Shown here: piece by piece, positions 19,808 through 29,523 of the stretch
How positions within the stretch are numbered: the stretch's first letter is position 1
How the letters are laid out: every line of letters begins with the position of its first letter
Assembly (NCBI GenBank): GCA_037501455.1
Contig: CM074857.1
Span: forward strand, 98,117,501 to 98,181,500
Reading direction: 5' to 3'
Source: Lantana camara
Taxonomy: Eukaryota > Streptophyta > Magnoliopsida > Lamiales > Verbenaceae
DNA length: 64,000 bases
The notes under the pieces: model-generated
Database searches by the model: none
What the model was told of the DNA's origin: nothing
Seen by the model: only the letters and a program-made list of their open reading frames with translations
Program-made: the position numbers and the translations under genes

Positions 19808-21334
19808 TGGAACTACGCAGTCACCGAACTTTTGGGGCAGACGGGCAGGAACTCGATGCCCCGGCCGGAGGGGATGGGCCCAGGCACGTACAAGAACTGC
19901 CCGGCGGCAATGTCCGGGGGGTGCCGGTTCCCCTAGTATACGCGGCCCCTGATTTGGACGCACACATCGAAAAGTGCCAAGTCGAGGTGATCGTCGCCGC
20001 GGCAGAGGGTCAGGCCCCAGTATTCCCGGAGAAACCTCGAGCCAGTCCCGCCACGCCATCACCGGGGCAGCACCCCTATTACTATAGGCCTCCAGCCCAT
20101 TATGGTCCCCCTCCCCCCTACTGGGGGTATCCCCCTCCTCCTACTGCGTATTATCAGCCGGACTACTATGGTCCGCCCCCACCACCTGGTTTGGTCCAAG
20201 GGCAAGGGAGGGTCGAAGACAACAACGCACCGAGATCTTGCCGATCGAGCAGGTGGCCGAATTCGGTCGGCGCCGAGATAAGCGGCCGGTCGAGCGCAAT
20301 GAGCCAGAAGTCGATCCCCCTATATCCAAAAGGAGGGAAAATCGCCAAGGCGCTGCTCGCTCTTCCAGGGTAAGTCTCATGAATCGACCCCCAGTGGAGA
20401 CAAAGACCAGGAGCCGAGGAACTCAAGAGTTTTCGATTGCCTGGGGGCTAGGATCGATCCTGAAGCCCCCAGGCTGTCCAATTAGGGGTTCGCGGTCAGT
20501 CGGGACGACCTGCGTAACTGCCTGCCTCGACGAGAGAAGTCACCACGCCGCCCTTCCCCCTCGAAACCCACGGGTCGAGGCGAAAGAAAAGGAGTCCTGC
20601 TTTGACATCTCTCCACCACGGAGAGGCCGAGAAGCCCCGCGGCGCCGAGACCAGGTCGATGATCTTCCACCTCGAGGGCGGCTGGCTCGAAAGTTTAGAA
20701 GCACGCGAGAAGTTCGGTCTCCCTTCAGTGAAGAGATATTAGAGGCATGGCGGTCGATAAAATGCCGACCAACCTCCCGACCTATAACGGCACAACAGAC
20801 CCCAAGCGGCATGTGGACCGTTTCGAGATCGAGATAAGTATGTTCGGCCACTCGCCCAATGTCAGGGCTAAGATCTTTGCTACCACCCTCGTTGGGGCAG
20901 TCCAAGACTGGTTCTCAAGGTTGGCCCCAAGATGTATTCGCTCCTATGACGAGTTGGTCGACCGTTTCATTGCCCATTTCTCATCAGTAAAGGGCGATAA
21001 GCTGCCTGCGACTTACCTCTACAATATCGTGTAGAGATAAGACGAAACGCTCAGAGACTTCTTCACACGCTTCTCTCGGGCCGCGGTCCAGGTTCAATCG
21101 CCCAGTATGGACATGTTAATCCCTACCCTCCATACAGCACTCCGTGACAAGGAGTGTGCCCGACACATAGTCCGCAAAAACCCCGATTCTATCCAAAAGC
21201 TGCTCGAAATTGCAGGGGACTGGATGCGTGTAGATGAGGTTGAAATAGCCCAAAGAGGTGGGTCAAGTCGGAAGACAAAAGTGACCCGGCCACCCAGAAG
21301 TGAGCCAAGGAGAGACAGCAAGGGGTGGGTCTAG
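19808..21334 (+). pseudogene. gag: Tat gag, broken by a stop and frame changes
   Basis: The first frame (from ATG 19808) encodes an N-terminal region with a proline- and tyrosine-rich stretch (about 20090-20190, PPPPYWGYPPPP). After frame changes the conserved retrotransposon gag domain follows from about 20747 (DRFEIEISMFGH, then VGAVQDWFSRL and DELVDRFIAHF). An in-frame TAG at 21032-21034 is followed by the rest of the domain (LRDFFTRFSRAAVQ) to about 21334. A decayed zinc knuckle region, FHR then TGHNT, is near 21482-21520. Gag would assemble particles around element RNA; this copy cannot make a full protein. Confidence 0.85.
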
Positions 21335-21734
21335 CCGAGTTCGAGGACCAGTTCCAAGAAGCACTACACCCCTCTGAACCGGACGATTGAAGAAATCTAT
21401 AATATTGCCGATAAGAAGCTGTTTAAGAATCCCAAACCCATCAAGGAGACTCAAAAGACAAGGGATTCTGGGAAATACTACCATTTCCATCGATAGACTG
21501 GCCATAACACCTCCTAATGTTTCGCCCTACGCGCCGAGGTCGAGCGACTGGTCCAAGGTGGCCATCTTCAGGAGTGTGTCAAGAAGCTCGACGAGTTCGT
21601 GCTCCGGGCAGAGGGGTGAAGCCCTCCCCTGCATCAGGAGGCCAAGCAGCTGACCGAAAGAGACGACCATAATCTCCCTTGCCTCAGCCGAATTGACATG
21701 ACAGCGGGGGGGACCAACCGGGGGAGACACCAAG

Positions 21735-22275
21735 ATGGCCCGAAAGAGAACGAGGAGAGAGGCCCAGAGGAATTACTACGGGCCACACGAAGTCATGGAG
21801 ATCGAGTTGAGAGGAAGTTGGGTAGATCAGGATATTAGCTTTAGCAATAAGGACCTCGTCGGCATGCCACCACTGGAGGGCGAAATGCCTAGTTGTCCGA
21901 TGGTGGTTACGCTCGACGTAGCCAATTACGTTGTATCCAAAACCCTTGTCGATAATGGAAGTTCAGTAAATATTATTTATCTCTCGACCCTAAGTTTTAA
22001 TAAACTTGGCTAAAAAGCTCCGTCTCGAGCCACTCAAGACTCCGTTAACTGGGTTCGGGGGCTCCGAGGTGTATCCCAAGGGCCGAGTCCGTCTAATCAC
22101 CTCCATGGGAACCCTCCCCAAGAGATCGACGATGGATGTAGAATATCTAGTGGTCGATCAACCTTCGGCCTATAACATAATCCTGGGTAGGCCTGGTTTG
22201 ATAGACTTCAGGGCAGTAATCTTGACCTATCACCAACTAATCAAGCTCCCGACACCGGCAGGTATTGGGGAGCTG
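21735..22275 (+). pseudogene. pro: aspartic protease region of Tat pol
   Basis: An open stretch encodes VSKTLVDNGSSVNIIYLS at about 21928-21981, with the DNGSS active-site form usual in Tat elements. A TAA at about 22011 and a frame change follow, then YNIILGRPGLIDF (about 22170-22208), the conserved end of the protease. The reverse transcriptase that should come next is absent. Confidence 0.8.
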
Positions 22276-22277
22276 AG

Positions 22278-22317
22278 GTGTGACATCCCGATGGCCTGGT
22301 GTGACATCCCGATGGCC
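22278..22317 (+). repeat. 21-bp tandem duplication at the RT deletion junction
   Basis: GTGTGACATCCCGATGGCC occurs at 22278 and again at 22299. It lies exactly where protease sequence gives way to the end of the RNase H domain, so it marks the scar of the internal deletion. Confidence 0.8.
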
Positions 22318-22604
22318 GAGACGCGATACCTAGAAATTGAGAAATTCGCCCTTACACTGGTCCACACGGCCCGGAGGCTAAAGCCGTATTTCCAAGTTCA
22401 CACCGTAACTGTACTCACAGATCAACCTCTCCGACAAGTATTAGAGAAGCCAGAATGCTCGGGCAGATTAACTAAGTGGGCAGTCGAGTTGGGCCAGTAT
22501 GACATAACCTATCAACCAAGGTTAGCATATCAAGCCCAAGTGTTGACCGACTTCTTGGTCGAAAAGGATTCATCGACATTAACTGGGAGGGGCCTTGGCC
22601 ATTA
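22318..22604 (+). pseudogene. pol: RNase H domain of Tat reverse transcriptase (remnant)
   Basis: An open stretch with ETRYLEIEKFALTLVH, RRLKPYFQVH and VLTDQPLRQVL is the C-terminal half of the RT-linked RNase H, followed by LTKWAVELGQYDI. No RT palm or fingers sequence precedes it. The remnant corresponds to 14680-14450 in the older minus-strand Tat relic. Confidence 0.85.
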
Positions 22605-23045
22605 GACTCTGTCAGTCGATGGCTCCTCGACCTCTTCTGGGGGAGGTGCCGGGGTATCCCTATGGAGTATCGAAGGAGATGAGCTCGATTTCGCCATCTG
22701 CCTGGAATTCCCAGCGACGAACAATGAGGCCGAGTATGAGGCCCTCATAACGGGGATGAAGCTTGCCAAAGCATAAGGAATTGACGACCTCACAGTCCTA
22801 ACTGACTCACAACTGGTCGCAAGCCAATATGCCGGGTTGTACGAGGTGAGGGAAGAGTCGATGGCAAAATACCTTGACAAGGTAAAAACATAGGCTAGCA
22901 AATTCAAAAATTTCAAACTTGAGCAAGTCCCTCGAGAAGAGAACGAGAGAGTTGATGTCCTTTCCAAAGTAGCCAATGGCCTCAGAGGAACGAGTGACAG
23001 GTCAATTATGTTCTTCACGAACAAAGCTCGCTCGATAGACTAGAA
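22605..23045 (+). pseudogene. second (archaeal-type) RNase H of the Tat lineage
   Basis: VDGSSTSSGGGAGVSL, NNEAEYEALI and LTDSQLVASQ (about 22616-22820) are the hallmark blocks of the additional RNase H found in Tat elements between the RT RNase H and integrase. At least two stops interrupt it (about 22776 and 22893). The domain is thought to help degrade the RNA template or primer. Confidence 0.85.
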
Positions 23046-23058
23046 AGGAGAAGATGTA

Positions 23059-25145
23059 ATGAGTATCGACCCTGCCGAACCATACTGGTTGGATGAGATA
23101 ATCCTCTACCTGAGGGACAGGGTCTTACCGGCAAACAAGACGGATAGGCGACGACTCATGGCCAGGTCTTCGAGCTATGCAATCGACCCCGATGGAGTGC
23201 TGTATAAAAGATCGTTCAGAGAGCCGGCTAAGAGATGTCTAAGACCCTCCCAAGCCAAGGAGGTTCTCGAAGAAGTTCATTCCGGATCGTGTGGGAACCA
23301 CGCGGACGGAAGAGTCTTAGCCAAAAAAGTAGCCCGAGCCGGATATTACTAGGGGTGAGCATTCAGTTAAAAACCGAAACTTCGGTTAATAGGTTTCGGT
23401 TAACCAAAATTTCGGTTAGCAATTTTACTAACCATTTACCGAACCGAAAGCACGGTTTCGGTTCGGTAAAAACCGAAATATTTCGGTTTGGTTTCGGTTA
23501 TTTACCATAAAACCGAAATTGTATGTAAAATTAAAAAAAAAAAAGGAAAAAAACCGTAGAAATCCACAAACTGAGCAGCAAAGCAAATGTCCAAGTTCCA
23601 AATTCCAACACCCTGTCTAACTCCAAGTACAACACAATTCATAATTCAATTCAAAGTAAAATACAAGACAATAACAAAATGTAAATTATGTCCAGTGGCC
23701 ACCATAATATTTCATCACAATTGCAATTTGCAACTTTGCAAGCCTGCAACTTTCTTCATCCAGTGATGAGGACTTACCGATCTGATGGAGGCGGCGCCGT
23801 TGCGGTGGTCGTCGGTGGAGCGCGACTAGCGGTGGTGGCGGTGAGAGTTAAGAGTTGAAAGTCGAGAGTTGAGCTGCGGCGATTTTTTAGGGTTGAACTT
23901 TGAAGAGTGAAGACTGAATGTTAGAGTCTGAAGTCTGAACTTTTCTTCCCACAAGGCACAAACACGTTTCCAGAAACCAAAGCAAGAACGTAGTTATCAC
24001 TTTGTTGTTGGGTTCGGTTTTTTCGGTAAAAACCGAAAATTTGTTGGTTTTTACCGAAACCAAAAAATTAAAAAACCATTAACCAAAACCGAACCGAACC
24101 AATCTCGGTTCGGTTCGGTTAGCCTCGGTTCGGTATGGTTTTCGATTCCGGTTCGGTTTTGCTCACCCCTAGATATTACTGGCCGACCCTGATCAGAGAC
24201 TCGATCGTTTTCGTGCAGAGGTGTCCAAGCTGCCAAAAGCATGCCAATCTCGCACACCAGCATCCAAGTGAGATGATTCCCATCGAGATATTGTGGCCTT
24301 TCGACCAATGGGGAATCGATAAAGTGGGGCCCTTCCTATTGGCTCCTCTCCAGCACCGATTTATGATAGTCTGTGTTGAGTACTTCTCCAAGTACGTCGA
24401 GGTTGTGACGGTCTCCAAGATAACGTTCACAGTCGTGTCACGCTTCTTGTGGAATAATGTTATATGTCGGTTTGGGTTCCCTAAGATTTTAATCTGCGAT
24501 AACGGGCCGCAATTCCGGAGTCGACAGTTTAAGAGCTACTGCTCGCGCCAAGGCATCAACTTGAGGTTCACGTCCATCGGCCACCCCCGGCTTAATGGCC
24601 AGACCGAGGTGACCAATCGGACAACATTCCAAAACCTGAAGACTAGACTCGACGAGAAGAAGAGGGCTTGGGCAGAAGAGCTGCATGGAGTATTATGGGC
24701 CTATCGAACTACACCTCGAACCACAACCGGGGAGACGCCGTTCTTGATGGTCTATGGCTCAGAAGCCATGATCCCAGCCGAACTAGTACATCCAACTGCC
24801 GGAGTATCCCAATACGAACCAGATCGAAACTAGGAGAACAGACAATTCGAGTTGGATACCACTGAAGAAAAGAGAGAACAAGGTTTCCGCCAGATGCAAC
24901 GATATCGGGCGTCCATGGTCAAAAGTTACAACAAGAGGATCCTACCTTGACATTTCCGAGTTGGAGATTTAGTACTCAAGAGGGTCGACGTCACAAAGCA
25001 CGTCGGCAAACTCGACGCCAATTGGGAAGGTCCCTTCCAAATCGCCAAGGTTGGGATGAAAAATGCATATCACCTCGAAGAATAAAATGGCAATCCAGTG
25101 CCTCGATCATGGAACGCTCACAACCTTAGAAAGTTCTATGCTTGA
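23059..25145 (+). pseudogene. int: Tat integrase, split by a hAT element
   Basis: The N-terminal zinc finger begins with HSGSCGNH at about 23278; its second half, CPSCQK, is at about 24222, beyond the hAT insertion (23350-24171). The core then reads openly to 24833 with all three catalytic acids visible: WGIDKVGPF, CDNGPQF and GQTEVTNR. A TAG at 24831-24833 precedes the C-terminal domain (FRVGDLVLKRV, then WEGPFQI), with more stops, ending at TGA 25143-25145 after NLRKFYA. Integrase inserts element cDNA into the genome. The intact core suggests that this part decayed recently. Confidence 0.9.
23350..24171. mobile_element. non-autonomous hAT element (822 bp) with 8-bp target duplication
   Basis: The ends are TAGGGGTGAGCA and TGCTCACCCCTA, perfect inverted repeats of hAT type. 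The flanks are GATATTAC at 23342-23349 and again at 24172-24179, the 8-bp duplication expected of hAT transposases. Both subterminal regions are crowded with AACCGAAA/GGTTCGGTT repeats. The middle (about 23770-23950) has a GC-richer stretch with an ATGGAGGCGGCGCC start but no long frame, and no transposase. It depends on an autonomous hAT elsewhere. Confidence 0.96.
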
Positions 25146-25593
25146 AAAGCTGTAAAGTGTAACTGCCATTGAATATCAATAAAATCGAGCACTTTATTCG
25201 ACTATCATACTCTCGATGGGTTAAATAGTCCAATTAATTAGTTTCGATTTTTTTCGATTTGTTAAGTATTATTGCATTCGACTCGCAAGTTGTAAAGTTT
25301 TATAGTCTGGATTGAACATGCATGATCATAAATGTTAATTCAAAAATGGACTTAAAAACAGGAATTTCATTAAGCGAAAAATGATCTGCATCTTGACCAA
25401 GTTACATTTGGATTTTCAAGTTGGGAGCACTCGTCGGCCACCCCGGGTCGACAATTTACATTTGGATTCTGCGAATTGGGAACATTCACCGGCCACCCCG
25501 GGTCGGTCTGATACTTGCAAAAGAAAATTAACTACAAACTAGGAAATACAAAGAAATAACAAAACCAGCAATTTTTGGAGCAGGCAGGCAGAT
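25146..25593. other. spacer between Tat integrase and the antisense ORF
   Basis: The stretch is non-coding, with a repeated phrase CGGCCACCCCGGGTCG (about 25435 and 25491). The two convergent reading directions end on either side of it. Confidence 0.6.
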
Positions 25594-28311
25594 TTAATCG
25601 ACTTCTTCGTCGGAGCGATCGGCGGCTTGTTCATCATTAGGATTGGCAGTCTGCTCGGAGAACAACTCAGGGAACACCCGTGAATGACTGAGCACCATGG
25701 GATCGACCCCTTGAGGCATCTTGTTTGGACCTTCCTCCCGCCTGGCACATATGGTCTTGGCTAGTGACACGATAAAGCCGAATTTGTGCTTCGACCAGTC
25801 GACTTTCGGCTTTGGGTTGGCAGCTTCAGGAGGCGGAGGTCTCGGGTCGGGGCACATGATGCCGATTTTATTCATATAATAGACGACAAGAATATAACCC
25901 TCTGACCTGCATTGGGCGAGGCAAAGCTCAAATCCCTCCTTTATATCGGCTATGCCAAAGGTAACGGTCAACCGTTTGCAGACGGGGGACTTCATGAATC
26001 TGTACGCCCCGTAACGTTCTGAGTCGGCGACCACGTGGTCGAAGATTTGTTGGCAGCGTTCGATGGCCGACCTGGGACCTTTTATCTCTTCGGCCTTCTC
26101 CCCGTCTCTGAAGAGCTCAACCATTTTAGACGATTGTTCATCGAGCTTCTTGTGTGTGTCGAGCAGCTCCTTTTTCTTGTCATCCAACTGCTTCCTGAAC
26201 TCCTCCGAGGTCGACTCGGCCTTCCACTTCGCCAGCTCTGCCGCCTTCACTTTCGAGCTCAAGCTCGCCTTCTCCGTTTCCAGATCCAACAATTGTCTCT
26301 TCAAGGTTTCCACCTCCGAGTCGATCCCCGCCTTGGCTTCTAAGCGGGCTCTCCCTTCTTTATAGATATGGGTCCTCCGACCCAGGTGATAAATGTCCTG
26401 TGAAAGCTAAACCATCCAAGGAATAAAAGGTTAGAACATCAACTCATGCGATAATTTCGACTCGGGTGAAAAAGAATTAAGCAACATGACTCATCCCGAT
26501 AGCCTTAATGGCCGCCGAAATCTCCAGCTCGATGTCGCTCATTTACCACCTCGACTCGTGATCTACTTTATTCTGGTAACAGTGGTAAATCGCCCCAGTT
26601 GCTCGATTGTCACAGGGCGTTGAGCCTACTCGGCGTGGCCGGCCATCGTAATCATGGAGTTTCAGACCGCCTGGAAGATGTGGCTCGGAAATCTTGAGCA
26701 TTTTGAAGAAGTCAGGGATATCTTCCTCGGGGGCTTGAAAGGGCATGTGCGTCAGCTTAAGAGCTTCGAATGAGAAAGGGGCCGGGGTCTTCTCTGTGAC
26801 CGAGGGAGTCGATGGCAGGGAGCTGGTAGATATGGTGCTTTTAGACTGGCTGCCACCACCCGGGTGATTAGAGCCCCTACCCGTGTGCACCGGCCTGGGG
26901 TCTTAGAGTCCTTGTCCTTTTTGGACTTTTTCCTCCTATCCTCCTGCTCGGCCACAACCTCCTTGTCTTTCCTCTTGGAGGGTTGGGCGGCAGGTGCTTG
27001 AGTCGATGCACCATCATCTCGACCTGCCCCTTGTCTAGGCAACGGGGCATCCATCGTCTTGTGATGTGCCACTAACTCGGCCGCACGGTCAATCTCCTGC
27101 TGGCCCTCGAGCTCCTACATATCTGCCCGCATTGCAGCAAGTCGGCTCATGATCGCTTTGTCTGAAAAGGGTAAAAGAAACAGATTAGAATCGACCTGAA
27201 AGATTGAAAGAATGCTTAAACAAAAGCTTAACATCTATCCCTCAACTCGACCACTCGGTATACCAGGGTTGAAGCTTGGACTAGGGACTCCGGGGGACTA
27301 GACCTAAGTTAACCAACATCTTGTCCTCAATCAGTCTCTTACAATCGAACTGCCCTAGAGACAACATGTCTCGAATAAAAATGTTCGACCATCGGGGCAT
27401 GGCGATCAGCAATGTCGTGCTGGGCCTCCAATGCCACATCCTATTAAACAGATTGGGCCACCCCGTCCGACTCTCAACATAAACGAATTGCTGCTTCCAG
27501 GTTTGACCGTTTGATGAGGTCGGAGAGGTCGTGAGCTTGCGATTTTGCTTGAATGCCAGCTGCACGAACCCGTAACTCGAGCCCGACTTCTCCTTAGTGA
27601 CACTTGCCTTAAAAAGTTCCTTAGCCACGCCGAGCATTGGAGGGCCAAAGTATTGCATAAGGACTCGAATCCCAGTTACCATGGCATGGGCAATCGACAT
27701 CAATTGAACCGGGCTTATGTTGAGGTGGTTCAGTATGTCGAGGATGTCATCATCAATGGGTACCCGGAATCCCGCCTTGATCATTTTCCAATTTACGGTT
27801 ATACAATTCTCGGGGGGATCGGTCATTGTTTGTCCTGTTCTGGGTCGAATTACACTATACCCCTCCAGCTCGACATCCCCTCGAATAGAATTTTCCTCAT
27901 TTCCTAGAACATCTTAGGCGAGACTTTGCTGGGAACGAGTCGGGGATCCTTATCTAGCACCCGGGCCCAGGATTTCACACCATAAGGGATGGAGATGCCC
28001 TCTTCTTCCTCCTTATGTTGACCAGAAGTCGATGGCCCTGCTACATCTACCCTACTCGAAAACTCCGGCCCCAAAGTCATTCCCACGGGGACGGCTACTG
28101 TGATGGGTTTCGCCGATATTACTGGGCCGGCTGGAGAAGTCGAATGTCTATCGCGAGAGTCATCCGATATTGTCATAATATCCGCTTCCTTGTCAGAGGC
28201 CGACCTAGAATGAGTCGACCCCGCTCTATGAGTACTACTTGCACTGGAATCAGATCCGGAACTAGACTTTCCACTCGAAGTTCTGGAGCACACTGAGGTA
28301 GAAGAAGCCAT
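25594..28311 (-). pseudogene. Tat antisense ORF (spliced, transposon-associated coiled-coil protein)
   Basis: Between pol and the 3' LTR a protein is read on the opposite strand. It starts with ATG 28311 (MASSTSV, Ser-rich N-terminus). A frame break near 27908 precedes a conserved region at 27826-27290 (FRVPIDDDILDILNHLNISPVQL), which resembles the gypsy-type transposon domain of Pfam PF04195. A good acceptor (TTTTCAG) at about 27162 opens the next exon, a Lys-rich region with KRKDKEVV and RRKKSKKDKD. A further intron is likely near 26400-26490. The last exon (26313-25594) holds a coiled coil of about 80 residues and an acidic C-terminus. Similar antisense ORFs are known from Grande and Retand-type Tat elements; the function is unknown. 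Confidence 0.75.
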
Positions 28312-28749
28312 TCCACTACTCGAACAGAGTGACTTCGACTTAATCCCCAGATAAATTATTCGCACTTGAAATAATTTCCAAATGAGGGTTTTGTCAGGGG
28401 GTGGTCGAGCACGAGTCGATATGGGGGTCTTCTCTCTCTCGCTCACACATGCTCTCAAAAACAGAAAATCAATAAAAGGCAAAAGTCGAAATGGTCAAGC
28501 GAAAGGGACTTACCGGAAGTTTGCTTGAAGTCGACTCGAATTGCTATAGACTTGTCGCTTGCCTAGCTCGATGCGCTCTGAGTTTGAGAAAATTTTTGAA
28601 TGCAAAAGTAAGAGAAAGTGGGGAAGGCTAAGGCCTTTTATAGGGGGAATATGGGCGGGAACTCCGAATGTGAACCGTCGCCATGATTGCCTAGGGATTA
28701 GCGCCCTGACAGGTAAAAGGCGGCCGCCACGTGTCCCATGACGCCCACC

Positions 28750-28763
28750 TTTTCGGGGGCTAA
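28750..28763 (+). promoter_or_regulatory. polypurine tract region of the Tat element
   Basis: TTTTCGGGGGCTAA lies directly before the 3' LTR. It is a weak purine tract, but the position and G-run fit the plus-strand primer used by Tat elements. Confidence 0.6.
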
Positions 28764-29423
28764 TGACGTGGACCAAGCTGGCCTCACCACGCAAGCATGC
28801 AGGAGGCCAATAATCACCCGCCACGTGCCCCGTTGACCATGTTGACCGGTCAAAAGAGCCACGTGAGCACCCTCGAGTCGATGCACTCGGCCTCAAGCCT
28901 TTAAAGGAAGAGGACCCAGGCAACTAGAACTGGATTGGGCCGACCACCATCAAAACAACTCGAAATCCATTCGACTTAGTTCAAGGTAGGTCAATAGGAG
29001 TTCGACTCATCCACATTCAAGTCGAAACTTGCTCGATCCGATGGAGGGCCCCATGCCGCCGGCTCTCGTATTTAATGAAGCTGACAATCCGTACCAAGTT
29101 GCTGAGATGCATTAAATGCACCTGCAACCAGTACTATTCAGCCATCATTAACCTTCAAGTATAAATACCCCCTCAAACATGTCATTTATTACGCACATTT
29201 AATGCACCTCAAGTCAACTCGAACTGCCCCCTTTATCGATTCTGACTTGAGCGTCGGAGTGCCGACATAGGGTAAATCCCCACCAGTCCCTAGTCGGCCT
29301 TCAGTTCATGTTTGCTTCCATCTTGCAGCTCTACCACGAAATCGAGTCCCCACCAATACAAATTCTAAGTGGTCAAGTCAACTATTTCGAGCCACCTCAG
29401 CAGCCCGAAATTCGACACGATCA
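28764..29423 (+). repeat. 3' LTR of the Tat element (660 bp)
   Basis: It begins TGACGTGG and ends GACACGATCA, collinear with the 5' LTR without gaps. It is followed by ACATG, matching the duplication before the 5' LTR. Confidence 0.95.
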
Positions 29424-29523
29424 ACATGTACTTGTGTATATTATGAGTTGAAACGTGTCTGTTCAAAAACTTGGATCTGGGCTCAAGTTGAAGTGTGATT
29501 ATTGAGTGTTCAAGAACTTGTGG

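Larger units (their letters stand above)
19101..29423 (+). mobile_element. Tat-lineage Ty3/gypsy element, both LTRs present, defective
   Basis: Two 660-bp LTRs (19101-19760 and 28764-29423) in the same orientation are flanked by perfect ACATG duplications (19096-19100 and 29424-29428). Between them lie a primer site, gag, protease, RNase H, second RNase H, integrase, an antisense ORF and a polypurine tract. The reverse transcriptase core is missing, a hAT element interrupts integrase, and several stops are present, so the copy is not autonomous. By hand the LTRs differ at about 37 of 660 sites (near 5.6 percent), mostly transitions and with no indels, pointing to an insertion millions of years old under usual plant rates. 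Confidence 0.95.
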
